Source: Deltaproteobacteria bacterium (lineage in GTDB: Bacteria > Desulfobacterota > Binatia > UBA12015). From it: a stretch of DNA of 50,430 nt. The translations under genes and the position numbers were made by a program. Position 1 is the first letter of the stretch. Every line of letters starts with the position of its first letter. The stretch spans positions 1 through 50,430 of the forward strand of contig VGTG01000020.1 of NCBI GenBank assembly GCA_016874795.1. Direction: 5' to 3'. Below the pieces are notes generated by a model, which worked only from the letters and a program-made list of their open reading frames with translations, was not told where the DNA came from and made no database searches. Shown one piece after another: positions 1 through 9,522 of this stretch.

Positions 1-122
1 AGGCTCCATGCCAAGACCATTTAGTGACTACAAATCAACATTACGCAACATCGCCCTCGGGGCAAAACTGCTTGAGAATCAATGCGGATCGGCGCGGAGG
101 GGGGCTGGGAGGCGCGGGAACT

Positions 123-332
123 TCAGGCTAAACGGGCCGATGGAAAGACGTAGAACCAACCGGAGCGGTCGTCGTAGACGAACGACGCGTCTTTCAGCAT
201 GCGGTCTTCGACCGCCAGGATCGGGTTCTGCAACTGCGCCCAATCGATGAAGGGGTTGCCGCGATCGGAATCGCTGCAAGCCACGCCAAGTAGGAGGAGC
301 GACCCGAACGCGACCCGTTGGTGCAAGCTCAC
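123..332 (-). pseudogene. Truncated lipoprotein, start of a GH43-like beta-propeller protein
   Basis: A short reading frame of 69 codons from a GTG (or 68 aa from an internal TTG at 326) encodes a hydrophobic leader, a lipobox-like LLGVAC, and then a segment with NPILAVEDRMLKDASFVYD followed by GWFYVFPSAR. That last part resembles the first blade of glycosyl-hydrolase family 43-type five-bladed propellers, where a DP/DA-SFVY-D...GWFYVF strand comes first. A family member should continue for about 300 more residues, but a TGA follows at once and no continuation is visible in the remaining 122 bases. No convincing ribosome site precedes it. I read it as a decayed or truncated gene; a real small lipoprotein is the alternative. 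The family assignment is from motif memory only. Confidence 0.4.
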
Positions 333-397
333 GGGCGGAGATCGTACACCTGCGTTTTCGACGCGAGCAAGTGCGACACGCACGCGTAGCTGGCAGC

Positions 398-1795
398 TCA
401 TCGAGCAGATGATCGACTCGGCGGAGTAGCTTCTTCGCCGCGCAGCTCGCGCCGCGCCGCTTCGAGATGCTCGCGCGCCGCTGCCGCCTCCGGCGGCAGC
501 CTCTTCCGGAGGAGCTTCGGCGGCCGCTCGGGCCAGCCCGCCGCGTCGAAGAAGCGGCCGTCGCTCTGCAAGCGGAAGCGGCCGTCGGAGAGGAACCATC
601 CCTCGCCGAACTGAACGTACGCCCATTCGCGCCGCTTCGCGGGGTCCTGCCCGCGAAGCGCTCCCGCGAAGCTCCGTCCGTCGGTCGTCGAGGGCTCCGG
701 CGGCGCCGCGCCCGCGAGCTCGAGCAAGGTCGGAAGGAAGTCGGTGAAGTCGACCAGGCTCGAAGCGACGGCGCCCTCGCGCACGGCCGGACCGCGGACG
801 AGGAGCGGAACCACGGCGCCGGATTCGTCGAGATGAAACTTCCCGCCCGGGATCCTTCGGCCGCCGCGCAACACCGCCGTTCTCGAGTCCGTCCCGTTGT
901 CGGACGTGACGAGCAGGAACGTGCGATCGGCGAGGCCGAGCCGCTCGACCTCGGCCCAGAGGCGGCCGACGGTCGCGTCTGCGTAGGCGACCTGCTCGCG
1001 GTTGTCGGTGAATCCCTCGGGCTTGCCGCGGAGCCGCGCCTCCTCGGCGGAGCGAGCGGTCGCCGGCGTCGGCACGAACGGCCGATGCGCGAGGATCATC
1101 GGGTAATACACGAACCACGGCCGGTCCCGGTTCTGCTCGATGAACTCGAGGACGAAGTCGGTGAACGAGTCGGGTCCGTACACGTCGGGCCGCGCGAGAT
1201 CGTCGCGGGCCACGCCATTCTCGAGGATGCTCGGCGACCAGTAGCGCCCCTTCGCGCTCGTCTGCCGCCAGAGGCGATAGGTGTCGAAGCCGAGCTCGTG
1301 CGGGTGCGAGCGCATCGAATCGAGCGGAGCGAGGTGCCACTTGCCCGCGACAGCCGTGGCGTAGCCGGCCTCGCGCAACGACCGCGCGACGCTCGGCAGC
1401 GCCGGGGAGAGCGCGGTCTTCGGCTCCGCTTCGGAGCCGCCGAGCTGCGACCAGCCGCTGCGGAACGGGTACTGTCCGGTGATCAGCTCGGCCCGGCTCG
1501 GCACGCACATCGGCGTCGCGAACGCGCGCTCGAAGCGGACGCCGCGCCCGGCGAGCGCGTCGAGATTCGGCGTCTCGTAGTGCTCTCCGCCATAGGAGCG
1601 AAGCCCTTCGACGCCGAGATCGTCGATGACGACGAGCAAGAGGTTCGGCTGCGGAGCCGGCGTCGACGTCGTGCACGCAGCCGCCGCGAGGAAGACGGCC
1701 GCGAGAAGCGCGAAGGCTCGCAAAGGATGCTCGAATTCCGCTGCGCGCGGGCTCGCAGCGGGAGCAGTCGCCGCCTCGCGAGGCGCGAAGCTCAT
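398..1795 (-). CDS. Type I (formylglycine) sulfatase, lipoprotein
   Basis: 465 aa. After a short N-terminal tail comes a hydrophobic leader ending in LAAAAC (Cys41), so the enzyme is probably a lipoprotein facing the periplasm. The alkaline-phosphatase-like fold is clear: metal-binding NLLLVVIDDLG near residue 51, then the modification motif CVPSR with Cys97, followed by AELITGQYP, and later TSDNGT with the second metal site. The intact Cys-x-Pro-Ser-Arg means it should need conversion of the Cys to formylglycine by an FGE or anSME encoded elsewhere. Such enzymes hydrolyse sulfate esters of sugars or other small organics; the substrate cannot be read here. It is monocistronic or followed only by the short remnant downstream. 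Confidence 0.9.
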   Translation of the reverse strand: MSFAPREAATAPAASPRAAEFEHPLRAFALLAAVFLAAAACTTSTPAPQPNLLLVVIDDLGVEGLRSYGGEHYETPNLDALAGRGVRFERAFATPMCVPSRAELITGQYPFRSGWSQLGGSEAEPKTALSPALPSVARSLREAGYATAVAGKWHLAPLDSMRSHPHELGFDTYRLWRQTSAKGRYWSPSILENGVARDDLARPDVYGPDSFTDFVLEFIEQNRDRPWFVYYPMILAHRPFVPTPATARSAEEARLRGKPEGFTDNREQVAYADATVGRLWAEVERLGLADRTFLLVTSDNGTDSRTAVLRGGRRIPGGKFHLDESGAVVPLLVRGPAVREGAVASSLVDFTDFLPTLLELAGAAPPEPSTTDGRSFAGALRGQDPAKRREWAYVQFGEGWFLSDGRFRLQSDGRFFDAAGWPERPPKLLRKRLPPEAAAAREHLEAARRELRGEEATPPSRSSAR

Positions 1796-1893
1796 GCGCC
1801 GGCTTAGCAGGATCCTCGGGTTTCGAGGAAGAGGCTCACCACCGCGCGCCCGACTCGGAAGGCCGGACGCGCGGCGGAAAGGCCTCTGGTCTC

Positions 1894-1987
1894 AGAGTCT
1901 GTGAATCAATCCCCTCCCGTCGCCGGAAGGCCGATGCATCCCCGCCTCGACCTTCCGGCTCGGTCCGGGGATTGACTCACAAACTCT
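1894..1987. repeat. Nested long hairpin directly behind a stop codon
   Basis: The outer arms are 1894-1914 and 1967-1987, 21 bases each with two mismatches (CAATCCCC facing GGGGATTG at the inner end). Inside them a second perfect 9-bp stem, GCCGGAAGG (1922-1930) with CCTTCCGGC (1951-1959), forms an inner hairpin. The right arm touches the TGA of the copper-protein gene on the minus strand. The position suggests a transcription terminator for that gene; lack of a T-run and the great length suggest it may instead be a dispersed palindromic element. Confidence 0.7.
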
Positions 1988-3888
1988 CAGCCGCCGTGGT
2001 GCGAGTGATCCGACTGCGAGTCCGCGACCGCGGCCGCGTGGTTCATGTGCGAGGTCGCGCAGCCCGAGACGTGCGGCAACGCGGGACCGCTGTAGAGCGA
2101 CCGTCCGTTCTCGTCGACATCGTAGAGCCCGCCGGCCGCGGACTCGAGGCCCTCCGCACGGCTCACCGCGCTCGGATCGACGTACGCGGCACCGAAGAGG
2201 TTGAACATCTCGTTCTCGGTGCTCTCGCCGCCGGTGATGCGGCAGGCGTCGCACCAGCCGTCGCCGGCTCCGGGGGACGTGTCGCACGCGGCGTCGTCAC
2301 CGACGCCGTTGCACGGCGCGCCGATCTTGCCCTCGTTCACGCAAGCGACCGGCTTGCAGATGCCGAGCTGCTCGCCGTTCCGGATCGGCTCCGGCAAGCG
2401 CGAGTAGCGCGTCACGAGCTCCACGTCGGGCGAGCCGTCCTCCTTGACGCCGTTGTTGAAGAGGCCGCAGTAGCGGAGCGTCCGCTCCTTCGGATCGGCC
2501 GAGTCGAAGGCGAGCGGCGGATCGTACCGCTGCCGCACCGGGTCGTTGTAGATGAAGCTCTCGTAGACGCGCGTCCCGTCCGGCAGATCGATCGTGAACT
2601 CCTTGCCGTGCTTGTGCGTGTGCGACGTCAGCTCGAAGAGCCGCGCGCCCTGCGGCAGCACGTGATCGCCGCAAACGCGCTCCGTCGTGAACGGAGGGGC
2701 CTTCGGCGCGAAGATCAGATGCGCGTCGAAGATGCTGTTGACGGTGAAGCGCTGGTCGGTCGCATAGAGGTAGTTGATGCGGCCGTTCATCATCGTGTCC
2801 TCGCCGGTCAGATTGAACGCGTGCGAGTTCCAGTAGATGACGCCCTTCGCCGGGAGCTGCGCGAAGACGCCGTCATAGAAGACCTGGTGCGCCTGCGCCT
2901 GCTGCGCGCCGCCGACCGGGATCGACGGCCCGTTGCCCGGGCCGAAGCCGATGCACGCGAAGGACGGATCCTGGATCTCGCTGATGCACTGCCCGGAGCC
3001 GCAAGAGCCGAGGTCCTTCGGATCGCAAGCGGCGCCGGCTTCGTCGCCGCCCGCGCACGTCCACTGCCCGAAGTCGGGCGCGTTCACGTCGATGCCCTCG
3101 GGACGGAAGTTCTCGGTCGGGTAATAGAGGATCAGATGGTGGCTCTGCGGATCCTGCCGCAGGTCGAAGCCCTTGAAGCGGAACCAGCCGCCGCTCGGGT
3201 CCATGAACTCGTCGGGAACCTGATCCGTCACGTCGTAGTACGTCGCGAAGCAGATCTCGCGCTCCGTGCCCGCCCGGAGCGGCCACTGCGGAAGCACGAG
3301 CTGGAACCCCTCGTTCTCCGCCGGCGGATCGAGCGGCTCGATCGTGATCGGCTTCGGCTCGGGCAGACACGCGTCGAGGAGACCTTCCGTTCCGCCGACC
3401 GTGCCGGTCTCGGGAGCGCCCGCGTAGATCCACAAGCGCACCGCCTCGAGCTCTCCTGCGGAGAGCGGCGGAAGACCGTTCGGCATCGGCGCTCCGTTGA
3501 TCTCGACGGATCCCGGCTCCGTCGCCGCTGCGAGCTTCAGCCAGAGGTAGCTCCGCGTGCGGTCGCCCGGAGTGACGAGCGGCTTCGAGCTTCCGACGGA
3601 CGGCTTCTCGAAGAGGTTGTCGTAGGCGACCTCCGGCCGGAGATCGAGACCGCCCTGCGCGCTCGAGCCGTGGCAGACGTCCTGCGTGCAACCCTTCTTC
3701 TCGAAGATCGCGTCCTGGATCGCCTCGAAGGTGCCTTCGTACGCGGTGCCCGCGTCGCACTCCGCGGGCGGCTCGGGCGGAGGCTCGTTCGGCGCGCCAC
3801 CGGTGCTGGAGCCGCCGCCACCGCCGCAGGCCCAGAGCCCGGCGCAGCCGATCGCGAGGAGCATTCGCGCGTATCCCGTGGTCCTCAT
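1987..3888 (-). CDS. Secreted lipoprotein: cytochrome-like N-terminus plus type II copper monooxygenase-like domain
   Basis: 633 aa. ATG at 3888 is chosen over upstream GTG 3903 because a GGAGG sits 8 bases before it. A signal peptide ends in LWACGGGGG, giving a lipoprotein with a Gly/Pro linker. Residues about 50-150 contain CTQDVCHG (a C-x4-CH variant of a haem site) followed by GGLDL and later MPNGLPPLSAGELEAVRLWIYAGA, as in planctomycete-type cytochromes. The second half has paired histidines SHHLILYYP and then ELTSHTHKHGKEF, the order of CuH (HH) and CuM (HxH) ligands in peptidylglycine/dopamine monooxygenases, with many cysteines between. The tail is His-rich. Known family role: copper-dependent hydroxylation; the substrate here is unknown. 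The haem assignment is less certain than the copper fold. Confidence 0.75.
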   Translation of the reverse strand: MRTTGYARMLLAIGCAGLWACGGGGGSSTGGAPNEPPPEPPAECDAGTAYEGTFEAIQDAIFEKKGCTQDVCHGSSAQGGLDLRPEVAYDNLFEKPSVGSSKPLVTPGDRTRSYLWLKLAAATEPGSVEINGAPMPNGLPPLSAGELEAVRLWIYAGAPETGTVGGTEGLLDACLPEPKPITIEPLDPPAENEGFQLVLPQWPLRAGTEREICFATYYDVTDQVPDEFMDPSGGWFRFKGFDLRQDPQSHHLILYYPTENFRPEGIDVNAPDFGQWTCAGGDEAGAACDPKDLGSCGSGQCISEIQDPSFACIGFGPGNGPSIPVGGAQQAQAHQVFYDGVFAQLPAKGVIYWNSHAFNLTGEDTMMNGRINYLYATDQRFTVNSIFDAHLIFAPKAPPFTTERVCGDHVLPQGARLFELTSHTHKHGKEFTIDLPDGTRVYESFIYNDPVRQRYDPPLAFDSADPKERTLRYCGLFNNGVKEDGSPDVELVTRYSRLPEPIRNGEQLGICKPVACVNEGKIGAPCNGVGDDAACDTSPGAGDGWCDACRITGGESTENEMFNLFGAAYVDPSAVSRAEGLESAAGGLYDVDENGRSLYSGPALPHVSGCATSHMNHAAAVADSQSDHSHHGG

Positions 3889-3896
3889 GAGACGAT

Positions 3897-3901
3897 CCTC
3901 C
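3897..3901 (-). promoter_or_regulatory. Ribosome binding site fixing the start of the copper protein
   Basis: On the minus strand GGAGG lies 8 bases before ATG 3888. It overlaps the start of the longer reading frame at GTG 3903, which can therefore be discounted. Confidence 0.7.
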
Positions 3902-4069
3902 ACCTTTGGTTCTCCCTCGCGTTTGCGGCTCCCGTAAAGGCAGGTCCAGGCTGCTTCGGCCCTCCGGACGATCCGGCGCGGTGAACGGTCCGGGGCGACG
4001 AAGGTCGACGTGCGGCCGGTGCCGTCCCCGGCGCTTCAGAAGGGAAGCCCGCCTGCCGATGCATCCCGA

Positions 4070-6251
4070 ATGGACGACGACCCGCGTCAGACCGCCCTCC
4101 GGAACCACACGCCTCCGAAGACTCCGAGCGGAATCTGCGCTTGGCAATCGCGCGCTCGTGAGGGCTGCGTCGCGGCGTCGCTGGTGCTTGCCGGGACGCT
4201 CCTCGTCGCTGTCTCGTCGCCAGCGAGCGCAGCGCCCGTGTGCCGCGACGAGGTCTGGGTCTCTCCGAACGGCGACGACGCGGGCCGCGGCGATCGCACG
4301 TCTCCCTTCCGAACGCTCGCGCGTGCGCGCGATGCGATTCGCAGCGACGAGCGCCGCGGCCGCTGCGAGCTCCGCGTGATGCTCCTCGGCGGCACGCATC
4401 GGCTCGACGAGACGCTCGTGCTCGACGCGCGCGACTCGGGCGCGCGCGGAGCCGACGTCGTCTACCGTGCGGCCCCCGGTGCGACCGTCGTCGTGTCCGG
4501 TGGAATCCGCGTCGAGGGCTGGGAGCCGTACGACGCGAATCTCGGCATCCATCGCGCGTGGGTCGGCCCGAGTCGTTCCCGGCAGCTCTACGTGGACGGC
4601 CTTCGCGCCGTGCGAGCGCGCTCCGAGCCGTACCCGCCGGAGTGGAGCCGCACCGACCGCGGCTACCGATTCATCGGGCAAGACGTGCCGGTGCCGACGT
4701 GGACGACACCGACGGACCTCGAGGCCGTCACGACGACGCAGTGGAAGATGATGCGCTGCCCCGTCGGGTCGGTCGCTGGTCGCGATCTCGTGATGGTCCA
4801 GCCGTGCTGGAAGAACGCGAACGTCTTCCCGCCGCCGTGGAACTTCCAGCTCCTCGCCTGGCTCGAGAACGCGTACGAGCTCCTCGACGAGCCGGGCGAG
4901 TGGTACCTCGACTCCGCCTCGGGCTGGCTCTACTACATCCCTCGCCGCGGCGAGGACCTCGACGAGGCCGACGTGGAGCTGTCGCTCCTCGAGACGTTGA
5001 TCGAAGGGCGCGGAGAGCTCGAGAGCCCCATCACGAACCTCCGCTTCGAAGGGCTCACCTTCGCCTACGCGACGTGGCTCGGCCCGAGCGGCCCGAACGG
5101 GTACGCCGCCGACCAGAGCGGCTTCCTTCTCGTCGGCGAAGGCCACGAGCCGAACGTGACCGGCCACGACGAGAACGTGACGCGGACACCCGGAAACGTG
5201 GCCTTCCGCTTCGCGCGCGAGATCCAGCTCCTCGGCAACCGCTTCGTCCACCTCGGCGGCGTCGGGCTCGACTTCGACACCGGGAGTCAAGACAACACGA
5301 TCTTCGACAACGTCTTCGAGGACATCTTCCTCGGCCGCGCTCCAGATCGGCGGCGTCGACGAGCGCGACCACCATCCGGACCACGCCGGGCAGGTCACGC
5401 GCGACAATCTCGTCTCGAACAACCTCATCCGGAGCGCCGGGCGCGACTACTACGACGCGGCCGGCATCTTCGTCGGGTTCACGACGCGAACGGTGATCGA
5501 GCACAACGATATCGGCGACCTCCCGTGGTCGGGCATCGCCATCGGCTGGGGCTGGGGCCTGTACGATCCGGGGAGCTTTCCCGGCATCCCGGGCGCCGTG
5601 AGCGGGCAATGGGGCACCTACGACACGCCGACCACGAGCCTCGGAAACGAGATCGTGAACAATCGGATCCAGGACTACGTCCAGGAGCTCTGGGACGGCG
5701 GTGCGATCTACAGCAACGGGCAGCAGGGCACGTCGCTCGAGGACGGCGAGCTCATCGCGGGCAACGTCGCTTCCGGCAAGCGTCCCGAAGCGGGCAGCAA
5801 CACCTTCTACACCGACGGCGGCAGCCGCTACGTCACCCTCTTCGAGAACGTGTCGTACGACAACCCCGTCGGGGTGACGGACCTCGGGCCGTGCGGGTTG
5901 CCGAGCTCGTTGGCGCTGTGCTGGGTCCGGCTGCCGTACGGCAGCGACAGCGGCGGCTGCAGGCCGTACGGCGACCTGCACTTCCAATCGAACTACTTTC
6001 TCGACCCGATCTTCTACGACTTCGTATGTCCATATCCGCCCTACCCGGTCGACGTGACGCGCACGGACGACCAGGTGATCAGCGGCCCCTGGGACGTGCC
6101 GGAGCGGATCCTACGCGAGGCGGGACGTCAGTGGTCCGGGCGGAGGTTCGATCCCCGAGCGCAGCTCGCCGACACCGGGCCTTCCTCGAGCTCGGCCGGC
6201 GGCAGGGAGCGCATCTCCGAGCCCGGACGAAAACGGCTCGCCTCGCGGTAG
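4070..6251 (+). pseudogene. Secreted right-handed beta-helix (pectate-lyase-fold) protein, frameshifted
   Basis: The N-terminal half (4070 to about 5335) has a signal-like stretch ending in SSPASA, then VWVSPNGDDAGRG...SPFRTLARARDAI, the usual opening of secreted right-handed parallel beta-helix proteins, and repeated N-x-x/N-R-F coils such as NRFVHLGGVGLDF and NTIFDNVFEDIF. At about 5335 (bases ggccgcgctcc) the frame is lost; one base fewer gives G-A-L-Q-I-G-G and continues smoothly in the next frame through NNLIRSAGRDYYDAAGIFVG to a TGA at 6251. Reconstructed length is about 726 aa. The shift is either a real inactivating mutation or a sequencing/assembly error. Such proteins bind or cleave polysaccharides outside the cell. 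The start is uncertain: ATG 4070 or GTG 4010. Confidence 0.75.
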
Positions 6252-6389
6252 CAGCGGGCTTTTCCTCCCCGGACGATCGAGCCGACCGAAAAGGCCGCTG
6301 AGAGGATCCTGTCGACAGGCACGCACCCGGGCGATAGTCACGGAGGCGAGCCCGCGCGTCCGTTTCGACGCGCGACGAAGGAGCCCCTC

Positions 6390-8087
6390 ATGCACGACCT
6401 CGTAGTCCGCAACGGCACGGTAGTGGACGGCACCGGAGCGCCCCGGAAGTCCGTGGACGTCGCGATCGACGGCGGCCGGATCTCGGCGGTCGGAGAGGTC
6501 TCGGCGCGCGGACGGCGCGAGATCGACGCGAGCGATCTCCTCGTCACTCCCGGCTGGGTCGACGTCCACACGCACTACGACGGCCAGGTCACGTGGGATC
6601 CAATCCTCGCGCCGTCGAGCTGGCACGGCGTCACGACGCTCGTCATGGGCAATTGCGGCGTCGGCTTCGCACCGCGTCGTCCCGGCGAGGAGGACTTCCT
6701 CATCGAGCTCATGGAGGGCGTCGAGGACATCCCCGGCACGGCGCTCCACGAGGGCATCGACTGGCGCTGGGAGACCTTCCCCGAGTATCTCGACGCGCTC
6801 GAGCGGATGCCGCGCGTCCTCGACGTCGCGGCGCAGGTGCCGCACTGCGCGATCCGCGCCTACGTGCTGCGCGAGCGCGCACACGACGTGGAGCTCAGCG
6901 AAGCGGAGATCGCCGAGATGTCCCGCTTGACGCGCGAGGCGCTCGCCGCGGGTGCGATCGGGTTCTCGACGTCGCGGACCTTCCTGCATCGCTCGAAGCA
7001 CGGCCTCGTTCCGGGAACCCACTCGACGCCCGAGGAGCTGCTCGGCATCGGCCGCGCGCTCGGCGAAGCGGGGCACGGCGTCTTCGAGATGGTCGCGGAT
7101 CTCCAGGGCCAGGAGCCGGACCTCTCGTGGATGAAGGAGTTCTGCGAGACGACCGGCCGCGTCCTCACGTTCGCGATCGCGCAGACCGCGCTCCAGCCGC
7201 ACGCCTGGCGGGAAACGCTCGCCCAGGTCGAGAAGCTCGCCGCGCGAGGGATGAAGATCGTTCCGCAGGTGCCGTCGCGCCCGACGGGAATGCTGTTCGG
7301 CCTGCAGAGCTCGTTCCATCCGTTCTTCTTCCATCCGACGTATGCCCGCGAGCTGGCTTCGCTTCCGCTTGCGGAGCGCGTCGCGCGCCTGCGCGAGTCG
7401 TCGGTCCGCGCGAAGATCCTTTCCGAGCAGCTGCAACACGAGAACCCGATGGTGCGCGTCATCGCGTCCAACTGGGCGCAGATGTTCCCGCTCGGCGATC
7501 CGCCCGACTACGAGCCGACGCCGGACCAGAGCCTCGCCGCGATCGCGTCCCGCGAGGGCCGCCGGCCCGAGGAGGTCGCCTACGATCTCCTCCTCGAGGG
7601 CGAGGGAAAGCGTTTCCTGTTCGCGCCGCTCGCGAACTACGTCGACTGCAACTTCGACGCGTTGCGCGAGATGATGATGCACCCGAACACCGTGCAGGGG
7701 CTCTCGGACGGCGGTGCGCACTGCGGCCTCATCTGCGACGCGAGCATGCCGACGTTCCTCCTGACACACTGGGTCCGCGACCGGACGCGCGGAGAGCGCA
7801 TTCCGCTCGAGCAGGCCGTGCGCCTCCAGACGGGCAACACGGCAGCGGTCTACGGCTTCGCGGATCGAGGCACCCTGCAGGTCGGCAAGAAGGCCGACGT
7901 CAACCTGATCGACTTCGATCGGCTCCACCTGCACGCGCCGGAGATGGTCTTCGATCTGCCGGCCCAGGGGCGCCGCCTGATCCAACGCGTCGACGGGTAC
8001 CGCGCGACGATCGTCGCCGGCGAGGTCACCTTCGAGGACGGTGAGGCCACGGGCGCGCTGCCCGGGAAGCTGGTCCGCGCCTCGTAG
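6390..8087 (+). CDS. N-acyl-D-amino-acid deacylase-family amidohydrolase
   Basis: 565 aa, full length for the D-aminoacylase branch of the amidohydrolase superfamily. An AAGGAG lies 8 bases before ATG. Visible signatures: N-terminal beta-sandwich strand [16 protein letters not shown], metal-binding HTHYDGQ near residue 60, GNCGVGFAP with the bridging cysteine used instead of a carboxylated lysine, and the catalytic Asp in SDGGAH in the C-terminal half. The C-terminus closes the sandwich with [19 protein letters not shown] and [25 protein letters not shown]. It hydrolyses an amide, probably an N-acyl-D-amino acid or another cyclic or acylated amide; members with this sequence type are often of unknown substrate. 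No partner genes are nearby, so it appears monocistronic and cytoplasmic. Confidence 0.88.
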   Translation: MHDLVVRNGTVVDGTGAPRKSVDVAIDGGRISAVGEVSARGRREIDASDLLVTPGWVDVHTHYDGQVTWDPILAPSSWHGVTTLVMGNCGVGFAPRRPGEEDFLIELMEGVEDIPGTALHEGIDWRWETFPEYLDALERMPRVLDVAAQVPHCAIRAYVLRERAHDVELSEAEIAEMSRLTREALAAGAIGFSTSRTFLHRSKHGLVPGTHSTPEELLGIGRALGEAGHGVFEMVADLQGQEPDLSWMKEFCETTGRVLTFAIAQTALQPHAWRETLAQVEKLAARGMKIVPQVPSRPTGMLFGLQSSFHPFFFHPTYARELASLPLAERVARLRESSVRAKILSEQLQHENPMVRVIASNWAQMFPLGDPPDYEPTPDQSLAAIASREGRRPEEVAYDLLLEGEGKRFLFAPLANYVDCNFDALREMMMHPNTVQGLSDGGAHCGLICDASMPTFLLTHWVRDRTRGERIPLEQAVRLQTGNTAAVYGFADRGTLQVGKKADVNLIDFDRLHLHAPEMVFDLPAQGRRLIQRVDGYRATIVAGEVTFEDGEATGALPGKLVRAS

Positions 8088-8793
8088 CGCCGACTCTCAC
8101 CCGCCCGGTCCCCGCAGATCGTCTCATCCCGCGGGAGAGCTGCGTCCGGCCAAGGCCGGCGTGCGCCCGTCCGGGCGTGGCCCGAGCCCCGTCGTACAAA
8201 TTTTGGTCAGACCGGCTGCGGGCCCGTTAGGCGAACGGAAGTAAGGGGTCACCCGCACCTCCGCCCCGATCACTCGCGGATCGGCCCGTTGCGTCGTCCT
8301 CGATTGACAGGGGTTTCGACGAATCCCTGCGGCCCAACGACAAGCTTCGCGCATGGGGCAAACCCCTACCCTCCGCGATCGAGCGCATTCGCGAAGCGTA
8401 GGCGATCACGCATTTCCCTAATGACACTTTTCATTGACGCCCCGACGAAGTCTTGATTGAGACAAGCCTCCTTCACGCACCACGTCTCCAGACTGCACCA
8501 CTTCGATAGCCGGCACCTTCACGGGCCGGTCACGCACGGCACCAGGCGACCTCTCGCAACGAGGGGCCGCTCCGTTCCCATTCCAGAGACCTTCGGTTCC
8601 GCTTGCGCACGCACCGTAGCGCTGAGGTGCAGCGCACCCATTGCGCCCGCAGCGCGACGCACGACGACGAAGTCCGCGACATCGACCGGAAAGGAGGAGC
8701 GAAGCCCGCCCGACTGCGCACCACACTGCCGCTTCAGCCCAACCAGACGATCGTCAATCCAGACGACAATCGATTGCTTAGGAGAGGGGAACA
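8088..8793. other. 706-base non-coding stretch before the unknown secreted protein
   Basis: No open frame here shows coding character. Just after the amidohydrolase there are two short GC-rich hairpins: CCGGCC/GGCCGG near 8145 and CGCCCG/CGGGCG near 8165, which could end transcription although no T-run follows. Around 8400-8465 the base composition drops (TTTCCCTAATGACACTTTTCATTGACG), a plausible but unproven promoter or long 5' leader for the secreted protein at 8794. Nothing else is recognised. Confidence 0.4.
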
Positions 8794-9444
8794 ATGAATC
8801 GAAAGATGATCGCTCAATTGAGCCTATCGGCGATCATCAGCTTCGCGTGGATCGGTCTCGACGCCGGCAATTCGACCGCCTGCGAACCGACGGGCGGACC
8901 GAAGTTCGGCCCGGGAGAATGCATCGACTCGACCTTCGGATGGACCGGCCCTTGCCGTGAGTACATCGATGGCGTCCCCGAGGCGCTCGCGCGATTCAAC
9001 GTCGAGCGCGGCAAAGGGGCCGACCGTAGCCGGATCATCGACTACATCGAGTTCAAGCTGTTCGTGATTCCGACGATGGGGATGCCGTACGAGAAGAGCA
9101 TCGTCCTCAAGCGCTCGAACGCGTCCTGCACGACGGCAGCCGCCAACTTGTGCATGGAAGACTGGCTCGTGAAGGGCAAGGGCAACGACCCGACCGTCCG
9201 AGCGACGTCTCTCGACGGCATCAACGCCAAGCTGACCGACAAGACCGGTGCTGAGTTCTGGCTGTATTACACGTGGATGTGCCCGAACATTCCGTTGATT
9301 GCGAAGGATGGTGATCAGGTGATGCTGGAGATCTACTATGCGACGGTCGATCCGGGCGGAGCTCCTGCGTCGTGCCGGTATCTCGAGGGACGGCAGCCCG
9401 ACATCTTCCAGATCGTGCCGCCGGATCTGATGATCTGTCCGTGA
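8794..9444 (+). CDS. Secreted cysteine-containing protein of unknown function
   Basis: 216 aa with a strong ribosome site (AGGAGAGGGG, a few bases before ATG). The N-terminus is a signal peptide (charged MNRKMIAQ, hydrophobic LSLSAIISFAWIGL, then a likely cut before ACEPTGG). The mature part has eight or so cysteines, for example CIDSTFGWTGPC and SCTTAAANLCMED, which probably pair as disulfides in the periplasm or outside. A central strand-rich region (IEFKLFVIPTMGMPYEKSIVLKR) and a C-terminal QVMLEIYYATVDPGG look beta-sandwich-like. I recognise no family. It stands alone, with a 700-base non-coding region upstream and slightly lower GC than its neighbours, which may mean recent transfer or special regulation. 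Confidence 0.75.
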   Translation: MNRKMIAQLSLSAIISFAWIGLDAGNSTACEPTGGPKFGPGECIDSTFGWTGPCREYIDGVPEALARFNVERGKGADRSRIIDYIEFKLFVIPTMGMPYEKSIVLKRSNASCTTAAANLCMEDWLVKGKGNDPTVRATSLDGINAKLTDKTGAEFWLYYTWMCPNIPLIAKDGDQVMLEIYYATVDPGGAPASCRYLEGRQPDIFQIVPPDLMICP

Positions 9445-9522
9445 CACGCGGGCGGAGCGACTGACCTCCGCTGCGGCGGGCTGCGGGCGGGCCGGAGCAC
9501 GACTCCGGCTCGCCCGCCTCGA

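Noticed and set aside
1-122. Left-edge sequence of slightly lower GC
   Set aside because: No gene, hairpin or promoter could be supported.
2873-5428. 851-codon minus-strand frame across the copper protein and beta-helix genes
   Set aside because: It runs through parts of two real genes in wrong frames and shows no motif.
8457-8960. 167-codon plus frame in the non-coding region
   Set aside because: It overlaps the start of the secreted protein in another frame, has no ribosome site and looks random.
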